Of a stretch of 63,089 nt of DNA, positions 33,642 to 43,500 are shown one piece after another. The translations under genes and the position numbers were made by a program. The notes beneath the pieces are model-generated. The model was not told where the DNA came from. It did no database searches and was given only the letters and a program-made list of their open reading frames with translations. Position 1 is the stretch's first letter; the number at the start of each line of letters is the position of its first letter. The stretch spans positions 1 to 63,089 of the forward strand of contig CALWIW010000008.1 in assembly GCA_944380855.1 (NCBI GenBank), written 5' to 3'. The DNA comes from an uncultured Clostridia bacterium (GTDB lineage Bacteria; Bacillota; Clostridia; Oscillospirales; Acutalibacteraceae).

Positions 33642-35627
33642 ATGAACTACTCATTAAATGATTCGAGATTTCCGCTTGATTTGTTTCATGACGGCGACGC
33701 CGTAAGGGCATATGAACTTTTGGGTTCACATTTTGTAAATTGGGACGACCGGGACGGTGTGGTTTTCCGTGTTTGGGCACCTAATGCTCTTTCTGTGTCC
33801 GTTGTGGGCGATTTTAACGGATGGGACAAAACCGCAAACTTTATGTATAAAATAAGCGAACCCGGTGTTTGGGAGCTTTTTATAGAGGGTATACAGCAGG
33901 GAGAAATTTATAAATACTGTGTAGAAACTCCCACCCATGAAAAGGTTCTTAAATCTGACCCGTACGGCTTTTGTTTTCAGATGCGTCCTGAGAATGCAAC
34001 CGTTGTTTATGATATTGACGGCTACAGCTGGAACGACGGCGATTGGATAAAATCAAAATCCGAAAAATGTCACAGGGATTGCCCTTTAAATATCTATGAA
34101 GTACACGCAGGCTCATGGATGAAAAATGAAGACGGTACTTCATTAAGCTACATAGAGCTTGCCGACAAGCTCATTCCCTATGTAAAGGAAATGGGATTTA
34201 CTCATATTGAGTTTATGCCTATGACAGAGTATCCCTATGACGGTTCGTGGGGTTATCAGGTAACAGGTTATTTTGCACCTACTGTAAGATACGGAAATCC
34301 TAAGGATTTTATGTATTTTATTGATAGATGTCATCAGGAGGGCATAGGAGTTATTCTTGACTGGGTTCCTGCCCACTTCCCAAGAGACGCCCACAGCCTC
34401 GGAAAATTTGACGGTACCTGCTGTTATGAATATGCCGACACAAGAAAAGGTGAGCATAAAGAGTGGGGAACCTATGTTTTTGACTATACACGATATGAGG
34501 TTATAAGCTTTTTGGTATCAAGTGCCATGTTCTGGCTTGACAGATACCATATAGACGGTATCAGAGTTGACGCTGTCGCTTCAATGCTTTACCTTGATTA
34601 CAACAGAAGAGACGGAGAATGGGTTGCAAACAAATACGGCGGCAAGGAAAATCTTGAGGCAATCGAGTTTTTGCAAAGGCTGAATACGGCTGTTCATATG
34701 TACCATCCGGACGTTATGATGATTGCCGAGGAAAGCACATCATGGCCTTTGGTGTCACGTCCTGTTGCCGACGGCGGTTTGGGATTTGACTATAAATGGA
34801 ACATGGGCTGGATGAACGATATGCTTCATTACATGACCCTTGACCCCCTTTGGAGACCATTTAATCACGATAACCTGACCTTCAGCTTTTTCTATGCGTT
34901 CTCAGAGAATTTCATTCTTCCTATATCTCACGACGAGGTTGTTTACGGAAAGGGTTCTCTTATAAATAAAATGCCCGGCGATGAAATTTTAAAATACGCA
35001 AATGTCAGAACCTTTATGGGCTATATGATGAGCCACCCGGGCAAGAAGCTTTCCTTTATGGGTTCGGAAATAGGCCAGTTCAATGAATGGAACTTCAACA
35101 CTCAGATTGAGTGGAATTTGCTCGAGCAGAAAGAGCATAAGCAGATTCAGGACTTTTTCAGAGATATTAACAAATTCTACATAGAAAACAAGCCTCTTCA
35201 CGAGATAGACTTCTCATGGGAGGGCTTTAACTGGATTCACCACGACGACTATACACAGAGTATCATAGCTTTCAGAAGAATGGATAAAAGCGGTGACGAA
35301 ATTATTTCCGTGTGCAACTTCCAGCCTTTGGAAAGACAAAATTACTGTATAGGTGTTCCGAAATACGGCGTATATGCAGAGGTGTTTAACACCGACGCCA
35401 AAAAGTACGGCGGCATGGGTATTACAAACGGCAAAAACATCAAAACCGTTGACGAGGCTATGCACGGATACGAGCAATCCATAAGCCTTGATATTCCGCC
35501 GATGAGCGTTATGTACTTTAAGTGCGTTAAGGAAATGAAAAAGCCGGAGAAGAAAAAGGCGGTTGTAAAGAAAACAACGGCAAAAACCTCAAAATCTGCA
35601 AAAACATCAAAGGCAGATAAAAATTAA
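33642..35627 (+). CDS. glgB: 1,4-alpha-glucan branching enzyme
   Basis: A 661-residue GH13 enzyme that makes alpha-1,6 branches in glycogen. An N-terminal CBM48-like beta domain ([22 protein letters not shown]) precedes the barrel with nucleophile Asp in [13 protein letters not shown], acid/base Glu in IAEESTSWP and the conserved [17 protein letters not shown] is 8 nt before the ATG; a GTG three codons earlier overlaps the ribosome site. The C-terminus has an unusual extension of about 30 residues that is almost only Lys, Ala, Thr and Ser, like a histone tail. It is the first gene of glgBCDA. Confidence 0.96.
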   Translation: MNYSLNDSRFPLDLFHDGDAVRAYELLGSHFVNWDDRDGVVFRVWAPNALSVSVVGDFNGWDKTANFMYKISEPGVWELFIEGIQQGEIYKYCVETPTHEKVLKSDPYGFCFQMRPENATVVYDIDGYSWNDGDWIKSKSEKCHRDCPLNIYEVHAGSWMKNEDGTSLSYIELADKLIPYVKEMGFTHIEFMPMTEYPYDGSWGYQVTGYFAPTVRYGNPKDFMYFIDRCHQEGIGVILDWVPAHFPRDAHSLGKFDGTCCYEYADTRKGEHKEWGTYVFDYTRYEVISFLVSSAMFWLDRYHIDGIRVDAVASMLYLDYNRRDGEWVANKYGGKENLEAIEFLQRLNTAVHMYHPDVMMIAEESTSWPLVSRPVADGGLGFDYKWNMGWMNDMLHYMTLDPLWRPFNHDNLTFSFFYAFSENFILPISHDEVVYGKGSLINKMPGDEILKYANVRTFMGYMMSHPGKKLSFMGSEIGQFNEWNFNTQIEWNLLEQKEHKQIQDFFRDINKFYIENKPLHEIDFSWEGFNWIHHDDYTQSIIAFRRMDKSGDEIISVCNFQPLERQNYCIGVPKYGVYAEVFNTDAKKYGGMGITNGKNIKTVDEAMHGYEQSISLDIPPMSVMYFKCVKEMKKPEKKKAVVKKTTAKTSKSAKTSKADKN

Positions 35628-35713
35628 ATATTGTAGCCTGCCGAATATGTATTTGCGGCAAGTTGAATATAAAAAAATTAAATCAGCATAAATATTGTTT
35701 GGAGGTAGCTATT

Positions 35714-36910
35714 ATGATTCCTAAGCAAGAAGTTGTAGCAATGTTGCTTGCAGGCGGTCAAGGCTCACGTCTTGGAGTGCTTACAAAGAAATTGGCAAAG
35801 CCCGCTGTTCCCTTCGGCGGTAAATACAGAATTATTGACTTTCCGCTGTCTAACTGCGTTAACTCCGGTATTGAGGCGGTTGGTGTTTTGACTCAGTACC
35901 AGCCTTTGGTTCTTAATGAATACATAGGCAGCGGTGCTCCATGGGACCTTGACGGTATGCATTCAGGCGTTACCTGCCTCAGCCCATATCAGGCTGTAGA
36001 GGGTGCGGACTGGTATTCAGGTACAGCAAACGCTATTTACCAGAATATTTCCTACATAGACAGATATAATCCAGAGTATGTTGTTATCCTTTCCGGCGAC
36101 CATATTTATAAAATGGATTATTCCAAGATGATTGCTTATCACAAGGAAAAAGAAGCAGCTTGCACAATTGCGGTTATTGATGTTCCTCTTGAAGAGGCAT
36201 CACGTTTCGGTATTCTCAATACAAATCCGGACGGTTCTATCTATGAATTTGACGAGAAGCCGGCTGTTCCGAAAAGCACAAACGCTTCCATGGGTATATA
36301 TGTATTCAGCTGGGGTGCATTGAAGAAATATCTTATTGAAGATGAAGCCGATCCGAATTCAAGCAATGACTTCGGTAAAAACGTGCTTCCTGCTATGCTT
36401 AACGCAGGAGAGAGAATGTTTGCTTATCCTTTCGAGGGCTATTGGAAGGACGTTGGAACAATCGACAGCCTTTGGGAGTCAAACATGGATCTTCTTGACC
36501 CTAATACCACATTGGATCTTAAAAACATCTATTCACGTAATCCGATGATGCCTCCTCATCATATAGGTGAAGAAGCTGAAATCCAGAATTCTCTTATAGC
36601 AGACGGCTGTAACGTAGACGGCAAGCTTGAGTTTTCTGTATTGTTTGCCGGCGTTAAGGTTGGCAAGGGTGCAGTTGTAAACTCTTCAATTATCATGCCG
36701 GGAGCTGTTATTGAAGAGGGAGCGGTTGTTCAGTACGCCATTGTTTCCGAAAACTCAGTTATAGGCAAGAATGCTGTTGTCGGAGCAAATCCCGAAGATG
36801 TAGAAAACAGAGCAGAGTGGGGAATTGCTGTTATCGGCGATAATCTTAAAATCGGCGAAGGCGTTGTTGTTCCTCCTAAGGCTATGATAGATCATGACAT
36901 GGAGGTATGA
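35714..36910 (+). CDS. glgC: glucose-1-phosphate adenylyltransferase
   Basis: A 398-residue enzyme that makes ADP-glucose from glucose 1-phosphate and ATP, the committed step of glycogen synthesis. The nucleotidyltransferase motif [16 protein letters not shown], the [11 protein letters not shown] block and [12 protein letters not shown] are followed by glucose-1-phosphate contact [11 protein letters not shown] and a C-terminal left-handed beta helix. The frame is open 17 codons further upstream, but GGAGGT is 7 nt from the ATG chosen. It overlaps the region of glgD start signals. In Firmicutes GlgC usually works with GlgD as a hetero-oligomer. Confidence 0.97.
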   Translation: MIPKQEVVAMLLAGGQGSRLGVLTKKLAKPAVPFGGKYRIIDFPLSNCVNSGIEAVGVLTQYQPLVLNEYIGSGAPWDLDGMHSGVTCLSPYQAVEGADWYSGTANAIYQNISYIDRYNPEYVVILSGDHIYKMDYSKMIAYHKEKEAACTIAVIDVPLEEASRFGILNTNPDGSIYEFDEKPAVPKSTNASMGIYVFSWGALKKYLIEDEADPNSSNDFGKNVLPAMLNAGERMFAYPFEGYWKDVGTIDSLWESNMDLLDPNTTLDLKNIYSRNPMMPPHHIGEEAEIQNSLIADGCNVDGKLEFSVLFAGVKVGKGAVVNSSIIMPGAVIEEGAVVQYAIVSENSVIGKNAVVGANPEDVENRAEWGIAVIGDNLKIGEGVVVPPKAMIDHDMEV

Positions 36911-36915
36911 GAATC

Positions 36916-38028
36916 ATGAGAAGCAATAATATTTTAGGTCTTATCTTTTCAAATGCAAACGATGATAAAATTCCTGAACTTACCGCAAAAAGAACTATGG
37001 GAAGCGTTCCCGTAGGCGGAAAGTACAGAATGATAGATTTTCCTCTTTCAAACATGGCAAACTCAGGTATCAACAACATCGGTATTGTTGCAAGAAACAA
37101 CTATCTTTCCCTTATGGATCACGTTGGTACAGGTGCCGCATGGGATCTTTCCAAGCGTCACTCAGGCTTGACTGTTTTACCTCCTGTTGGAACAAACAGC
37201 CCTCTGAATAAGGTTGAAACAATTTACAGCATCAGAGGATACATAAACCATTGTCAGGAAGAGTATGTTTTGATGTGTGCAAGCGATTTTGTCGCAAATG
37301 TAGACTATCAAAAAGCTTTCTACGAGCATATGAAGTCAGGTGCTGACATTACAGTTATGTATAAATATATGCAGATTCCTGCAAAGCGTTCAAACCCTGT
37401 TGTTCTTTCCTTTGATGTAAACAAGAGAATTACAGAGCTTCTCATAAAGCCTGCCGCAGACGGCAGCTACTGCAACATGGCTACAGGAACAGTTATTATA
37501 AAGAAAGATTTGCTGCTCCAGCTTATTGAAAACTGCGTAAGCTCCAACAGACTGAACTTCAACAGAGATGTTCTTCAGGCAAATGTTGATAAGCTGAAGA
37601 TTTGCGGATATGAAATAGAGGGCTATTGCCGTTTCATAAACTCAACAGCAGACTATTTCGATGTAAACATGAGTCTTATGGACGCAAATGTAAGAGCTCA
37701 ACTCTTTAACAGCGAACGTCCTATTTATACAAAGGTAAGAGACGATATGCCGAGCCGTTACGGTTTGGGAAGCCATGTGAAAAATTCTTTGGTTGCTCAG
37801 GGCTGTGTTATTGACGGTGAAGTAGAAAACTGCATTATTTCCAAGGGCGTTTATATTGCTAAGGGTGCAAAGATTAAGAACTGTGTAATTATGCAGGATT
37901 CAAAAATCGGTTCAAATACTAACCTCAACTATGTTATCATTGATAAAGATGTTGAAGTTAAAGAGGGCAGAAATCTTATGGGATTTGTTACCTGTCCTAC
38001 ATATATTCCAAAACAGTCAATCGTTTAA
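36916..38028 (+). CDS. glgD: GlgD regulatory subunit of ADP-glucose pyrophosphorylase
   Basis: A 370-residue homologue of GlgC in which the catalytic N-terminal signature is altered: LGLIFSNANDDKIPELTAKR replaces the GGxGxRL motif, and SGDHIY is replaced by CASDFVANVDY. This is the pattern of GlgD, which in Bacillus and Geobacillus lacks strong activity and boosts GlgC. It keeps the YRMIDFPLSNMANSGI block and a C-terminal beta helix. I place the start at the ATG 10 nt after GGAGG; an ATG three codons earlier touches that site and overlaps the glgC stop. It is tightly coupled to glgC. Confidence 0.95.
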   Translation: MRSNNILGLIFSNANDDKIPELTAKRTMGSVPVGGKYRMIDFPLSNMANSGINNIGIVARNNYLSLMDHVGTGAAWDLSKRHSGLTVLPPVGTNSPLNKVETIYSIRGYINHCQEEYVLMCASDFVANVDYQKAFYEHMKSGADITVMYKYMQIPAKRSNPVVLSFDVNKRITELLIKPAADGSYCNMATGTVIIKKDLLLQLIENCVSSNRLNFNRDVLQANVDKLKICGYEIEGYCRFINSTADYFDVNMSLMDANVRAQLFNSERPIYTKVRDDMPSRYGLGSHVKNSLVAQGCVIDGEVENCIISKGVYIAKGAKIKNCVIMQDSKIGSNTNLNYVIIDKDVEVKEGRNLMGFVTCPTYIPKQSIV

Positions 38029-38157
38029 TTTAATAATCGGTGCAATGCGGGTAATACCGCATTGCACAATGAAAGTCGGATTATCAAAGAAAAATGCCGG
38101 CTGATTTGTCATATTTAAAAGAAGTTATACAGTTAACACTTCAAGGAGGAATTACAG

Positions 38158-39585
38158 TTGAGAATTTTATATTGTTCTTCAGAAGCACTCCCCTATGCCG
38201 GCAGCGGCGGTCTTGCCGACGTAGCAGGCAGCTTGCCTCAGGCATTATGCAGAAAAGGTGAGGATTGCAGAATAGTAATGCCGCTTTACGGTACAATTTC
38301 ACAGGAACTCAGAAGCACTTTGAACTTTATCACAAACTTTACCGTTCCCGTTGCATGGCGTCACCAGTACTGCGGACTTTTCTGGGCACGCTGGAATGAC
38401 TGCACCTATTATTTCATAGATAACGAATACTATTTCAAGAGAAATGCTCTTTACGGTTTCTATGATGACGCCGAGAGATTTGCTTTCTTCTCAAGAGCTA
38501 TTCTTGAAATGCTTCCTTATATTGATTTCCATCCGGATATCATCAATGCCAATGACTGGCAGACAGCTCTTGTTCCTACATATTATTATCTGTTCTATTC
38601 CAAGAATCCTTGGTATGCAAATATCAAAAATATTATCACAATTCATAATATTCAGTATCAGGGAGAGTACGGCTGGGAGGTTAATACAGAGTGCGTAGGA
38701 ATTCCAAAGAGCGACGAGTATCTTTTGGAAATGAACGGCAACTTAAATTTCCTTAAAGGTGCCATTGAAACTGCGGTAAGAGTAACCACTGTTTCTCCGA
38801 GCTATGTTTCTGAAATAAGAGATCCATGGTTCAGCCACGGCCTTGACCCTGAGCTTAATCTCCGTTACTATAAGCTTTGCGGTATACTCAACGGTATTGA
38901 CGTTGACAGCTACAATCCGGAAACAGACCCCAATGTTTATGCCAACTATTCTGTTTCAAATATGGCAGGCAAGGCGGAGTGTAAGCGTAAGCTTCAGGAA
39001 AGACTTTCTTTGGAGCAGAGAGCGGATGTTCCGATTGTTTCCATGGTTACACGTCTTGTTTCACATAAGGGTCTTGACCTTGTAAGAATGGGTCTTGAGC
39101 ATCTTATGAATACAGAGGATATGCAGTTTGTTATTCTCGGTTCAGGCGACGCAGAGTATGAGGATTACTTCAGATATATGCAGAATAAGTATCCGGGCAG
39201 AATTTGCTCCTGCATAGGATTTATTCCTGAGCTTGCAAGAAAGATTTATTCCGGATCTGATATATTCCTTATGCCGTCAAAGGCAGAGCCATGCGGACTT
39301 TCTCAGATGATATCACTGCGTTACGGTACAATTCCTGTTGTTCGTGAGGTAGGCGGTTTGAGAGATTCTGTACATGACAGTATGGACGGATTCGGCAACG
39401 GATTTACATTCAGAAACTATGATACAGCAGATATGCAGAACGCAGTAAGACGTGCTTTGCAGGGCTACAGAGATCATGAGGGCTGGAAGCAGCTTATGGA
39501 CAGAGCCATGAAGTGCGACAACAGCTGGTCACGTTCAGCAGATGACTATATCAATGTTTACAGAGATACTCTTAACTGGGACTAA
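38158..39585 (+). CDS. glgA: glycogen synthase
   Basis: A 475-residue GT5 glycosyltransferase that extends alpha-1,4-glucan from ADP-glucose. It begins ILYCSSEALPYAGSGGLADVAGSLP; the usual KxGGL nucleotide motif has Gly in place of Lys (GSGGL), a variant I have seen in Clostridial GlgA groups. ITIHNIQYQGEYGWE, GILNGIDVDSYNP, VSMVTRLVSHKGLDLV and MPSKAEPCGLSQMISLRYG, with the conserved acidic residue of the GT-B fold, are present. The start is TTG, with AAGGAGGA 7 nt upstream. It is the last gene of the glycogen operon and is followed by a terminator. Confidence 0.95.
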   Translation: MRILYCSSEALPYAGSGGLADVAGSLPQALCRKGEDCRIVMPLYGTISQELRSTLNFITNFTVPVAWRHQYCGLFWARWNDCTYYFIDNEYYFKRNALYGFYDDAERFAFFSRAILEMLPYIDFHPDIINANDWQTALVPTYYYLFYSKNPWYANIKNIITIHNIQYQGEYGWEVNTECVGIPKSDEYLLEMNGNLNFLKGAIETAVRVTTVSPSYVSEIRDPWFSHGLDPELNLRYYKLCGILNGIDVDSYNPETDPNVYANYSVSNMAGKAECKRKLQERLSLEQRADVPIVSMVTRLVSHKGLDLVRMGLEHLMNTEDMQFVILGSGDAEYEDYFRYMQNKYPGRICSCIGFIPELARKIYSGSDIFLMPSKAEPCGLSQMISLRYGTIPVVREVGGLRDSVHDSMDGFGNGFTFRNYDTADMQNAVRRALQGYRDHEGWKQLMDRAMKCDNSWSRSADDYINVYRDTLNWD

Positions 39586-39611
39586 TCATAAAATGATATT
39601 ATAGATGAAAG

Positions 39612-39641
39612 CGGCGGTCACTGACTGCCGTTTTTGTTTTT
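39612..39641 (+). terminator. terminator of the glycogen operon
   Basis: CGGCGGTC pairs with GACTGCCG (one G-U) around a short loop, followed by TTTTTGTTTTT. Confidence 0.85.
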
Positions 39642-39667
39642 GCAAATTTGTGAAATTTGACTCTTTT

Positions 39668-39890
39668 TCAATAGCTGTGTAAAAAGTAAAATTGAGATAA
39701 AATAAAGAGTTATCGTGAACACAGACGGGGGTTCACAGCAAAAAACAGTTCGCCGGACTGTTTTTTGCTCACTCTTGCGTTTTTTACAACATTTTAAGAC
39801 CTTGGAGGACGCTGTCCTCCAAACCGCCTGCCAAAGGGACAGTAGTCCCTTTGGAATCCCAAAATTTTTGCACAACATTTGCTATACAAC
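39668..39890 (-). repeat. family A MITE-like element, copy A4
   Basis: The full-length minus-oriented copy has the three palindromes (CCAAAGGGAC, TTGGAGGAC, AAAAACAGTCCGGCGAACTG). The ends are AATGTTGTGCAAAAA and, inverted, AATAGCTGTGTAAAAAG. It lies just after the glycogen terminator, the same arrangement as A3. Confidence 0.8.
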
Positions 39891-39902
39891 CTATTAAATT
39901 TA

Positions 39903-39934
39903 TTGACAAAGTAAATTGATGACCTATTTACTTT
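39903..39934 (+). promoter_or_regulatory. candidate promoter/operator of the GH84 gene
   Basis: TTGACA (39903-39908) overlaps a perfect 9-bp inverted repeat AAAGTAAAT-N9-ATTTACTTT (39908-39934) that covers the expected -35 to -10 region. The -10 (TATTTA at 39925-39930) is weak. This looks like a repressor site for a regulated gene. Confidence 0.45.
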
Positions 39935-40079
39935 TTGCTGAATAGATGATAAAATACAATAAACAGGGTTGAAATTAAATATTTTTATTTAAAATCACCA
40001 TAAATTTATATAAAAACGGTAGTGTTACAGAAAAACAATATGCCGTAATTTATAAATTTTTAAGAAAAGAGGTAAGAAA

Positions 40080-40583
40080 ATGAAGAAAAAAATTCTGAGT
40101 ATTGTTCTCAGCGTTATGATGGTGCTTTCAATTGTGTCAAGCTCCGGACTGACCTTTGCCGCTGAGTACAACGAAGACGGAAAAATTTCTTTGGCAAACG
40201 CAGAGGTTACCGTGCCAAACGATAACGGCAACGGCGGCAGAAACGCCATTGACGGAAATACCGGTACAATGTGGCACAGTGTGGAGAATACAAATCCTCC
40301 TGCGGAATTAACAGAAGATAATGAGATTGTTATCAATCTTAAAGAGAGTGTTCAGGTGGATAAGCTTAGATACTTGCCCCGTCAGGATACTGCTGAGCAC
40401 GGTAAAATTCTCGGTTATGAGATTTACTACAGCAATACTGCCGACCAAGAGGATTTCCAGCTTATTGCCAACGGTACATGGGACGACAACAAGGAGTGGA
40501 AGGAAGCAGTCTTTGAAGCTGTAACAGCTCAGAGAATTAAGCTTGTTGCAAAAACTACTTCAAACAGTCAAGTGGCAGCCTGA
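40080..40583 (+). CDS. 5' fragment of GH84 glycosidase gene: signal peptide and partial CBM32
   Basis: A 167-residue fragment with a clear signal peptide (about 1-28, ending LTFAAE) and the first 80% of a discoidin/CBM32 domain (NAIDGNTGTMWHS, IVINLKESVQVDKLRYLP, ILGYEIYYSN, RIKLVAKTT). The domain is cut short by a stop; its missing last strand (NNKFITAAEIELYD) continues in the +1 frame of the following CDS. An extra T in GCC-T-GAG at about 40590 nt (near the stop at 40581-40583) would explain the break. AGAGG precedes the ATG. Either the gene is truly frameshifted, which would deprive the enzyme of its export signal, or there is a sequencing error. Confidence 0.8.
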   Translation: MKKKILSIVLSVMMVLSIVSSSGLTFAAEYNEDGKISLANAEVTVPNDNGNGGRNAIDGNTGTMWHSVENTNPPAELTEDNEIVINLKESVQVDKLRYLPRQDTAEHGKILGYEIYYSNTADQEDFQLIANGTWDDNKEWKEAVFEAVTAQRIKLVAKTTSNSQVAA

Positions 40584-43500
40584 GAATAATAAATTTATAA
40601 CCGCCGCTGAAATAGAGCTTTACGACACATCAAAGACTCAGACTCCTCCGGCAGAGGTTGTAGACCCGGACAATCCTGACGTGGTTTCTAAGGAAGGTCT
40701 TGTAAGAACCTATGAGATTTATCCGACTGTTCAGCAGTTCGCTTATTATGAAGAAGTAACCACAATTCCTGAAAACGTTGACGTTGTTTTCACAGGTGAT
40801 ATTGATGACGCAACAAAAAATTATCTCGCATCAACATTGGCAATGGTTGGAGCAACAGGTACAGAGGTTGACGCTGCGGGCGATAATTTCACAGTAGTTG
40901 CCGCTGTTTATGACGCTGAAAACAATACAACGGGAATTACACCTACAAGCGATGATTTCTTCAATAATGTTGACGCTTATATCCTCAAGATAGAGGCGAA
41001 CAGAATTACAATTCTCGGTAAGGATACCGACGCTGTTTATTACGGAATTACAACCCTTGAGAGAATTTTCGATCAGAAAAGAGAAGCTACAGTTGAGCAA
41101 ATCAGAATAAACGATTATGCAACCGCAAAATGGAGAGGTATAATCGAGGGTTACTACGGTATTCCTTACTCCAACGAAGATATTATTTCTCTTATGGAAT
41201 TTGGTTCCGACTTTAAGATGAACACATTTATCTATGCTCCTAAGGACGACCCGTACCATAACTCAAAGTGGAGAGAGCCTTATCCTCAGGAAACAATCGA
41301 CGGACTTAAAGAGGTTATCCAAAAGGGCGTTGAAACAAAGGTTGGCTTTGTTTATGCTATCCACCCCTTTATGAATAACGGTATTAACAAGAATGATTTC
41401 GACAGAGAGATAAAATACATAACCGACAAGTTCCAGGTTTTCTATGACCTTGGCGTGAGACAGTTTGCCTTGCTTGCAGACGACGCATGGTCGGAAACAC
41501 CTCTCCAGGTAATGACAATCAATGCTTTGCAGGATTGGCTTGATACCAAGGAAGGCACATATCCTTTGGTATTCTGTCCTCAGGCTTACTCAGGTCGTTC
41601 TGACCAGAACTACTTCAACCAGTTCAGAGACGGTACAAGCATTGTTATCAACGGTGAAACAAAAGAAGTGCCCGCAGTTGACGAAAGAGTAGAAATAATG
41701 TTTACTGGTCCTGCAATCATCGGTAATGTCGATTCTGCTACAAACGAAACCTTTAACAATGTATCCGGACGTTATCCTTATATGTGGCTCAACTGGCCGG
41801 TAAACGACTATACAGACAGCACATTGTTCATCGGTAAAGCAGAAATGCTCAAGAAAGGCGTTACAAACCTTAACGGACTTGTTTCAAACCCGATGCAGGA
41901 AGCAGAGCTTTCAAAGATAGGCTTGTTCCAGATTGCCGATTACATTTGGAATACAATAGACTTTGATGTTGAGTCAAGCTGGAGAGCTTCATTTAAGTAT
42001 GTGGACAGCGGTATTTCAAAATCTTTGGCAATTCTTGCTGCAAATATGTCATATCCGAGAGACGGCGTTTACCATACAACAGGTCTTGCATGGGAAGAGT
42101 CAGAAAATCTTGCAGATGACGTAAATACAATTATTGATAAAGTAAAGAAAGACGAAAGCATTAAAGAGTATACCGACAGTTTTCTTACAAAACTTCAGGG
42201 CATATCTTTGGCATCAGACGTTGTTCTTAAAAACGGAAACGAGGCTCTTTTAGAAGAGATTACACCTTATCTCAATTCTCTTAAAGCAACTGTAGAAGCA
42301 GATATTTATCTTACAAAGGCAGTTCTTGCAATTGAGGACGGCGTTAAGGACGAGATATGGAACAACTATTCCCGTGCCGCCGCAAAGATTGCAGAGTCAA
42401 ATTCTTATAAGAAGGAATGTTATAAGCCGGGCGGATATACTCAGCTTGAGGTTATGCCGGGTACAAAGTATCTCAGACCATATGCTGCACAGATGTATTC
42501 TATACTCCAAAGCAAGGTGGCTGATTCTATCGGCTTTGTAAGCGAAAATGCAGAGCTTACACCGTACACAAGCTTCTCACAGTTCAGTGCTTCCGATGCT
42601 GAAAAGGCAAAATATGTAGACGGAGATGTAAGCACATATATGTCACTCCAGAGCGGAAAGCAGATTGCCGGCGACTACTACGGAGTAAACCTTGGAAAGG
42701 TTACAGAGGTTACCGGAATAAATATTCTCCAGGGAAGCAACGACGGAGACCATGATATTTTCCACTACTGCGTTCTTGAAGCTTCAGAGGACGGAAAAGA
42801 GTGGGTAACACTTGCAGATTTCTCAGAAACAGCCGCAACTCAGAAAATAAGCTGGACTGCAAGCGAAACAACGATGGCTCAGTATGTAAGACTCAGACTT
42901 ACAAAACAGGGCTACAACGGAAAGCCAGACTATTGGCTCAACGTAAGAGAGTTCAAAGTTGACTACGAAACAGAGGATTTCGCAGTTGCCGAAACAAATA
43001 TAGAGGGTGCAGAGGGTAAGTATGAAATTTCAGCGGAACCCGGCAAATTAACAGTTACATTTACAGATATGCCTGCCGGTGAGGTCGGAAATTATCTGCT
43101 CCTTTCACTTAGAGATGCTGTTGAAATAAGCTCGGTAATGATAAGCGATTCAATAACCGACTCCATGGATATTAAATGGTCTTTGGACGGTAAAGAATAT
43201 GTAAGCGACTTTGGCGGACTTCAGGGTCTCACATACGTTAAGATGGAAACAAAGGATAATGCCGCGGTGACAAAAAATGCTTCTGCGACTGTTTCAGGCG
43301 AATTTGTAATCGAGTATGTTGTTTACGAAAAGCCTGAAGTTTCCAACAACGGTTCAGCTTCCGCAGGCAATATCTTTGACGGAAACAGAGGTACATACGC
43401 AACACTGGGCGGTGACAACACAGAGCTTGTTATCGACTTGGGAAGAGACGTTGATGTTGAAAATATCAAGCTCTTTGTTGCTGAAGACCAGTCCGCAAAC

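Noticed and set aside
39618-39878. Minus-strand open frame beginning MLCKNFGIPKG, with similar frames at 12620-12880 (plus) and 32948-33139
   Set aside because: All lie inside family A palindromic elements, differ in frame content between copies and have no ribosome site. They are by-products of the repeat.
40543-40600. Programmed ribosomal frameshift in the GH84 gene
   Set aside because: No slippery heptamer, stimulatory pseudoknot or ribosome-like upstream site is visible at the junction, so a mutation or sequencing error is simpler.
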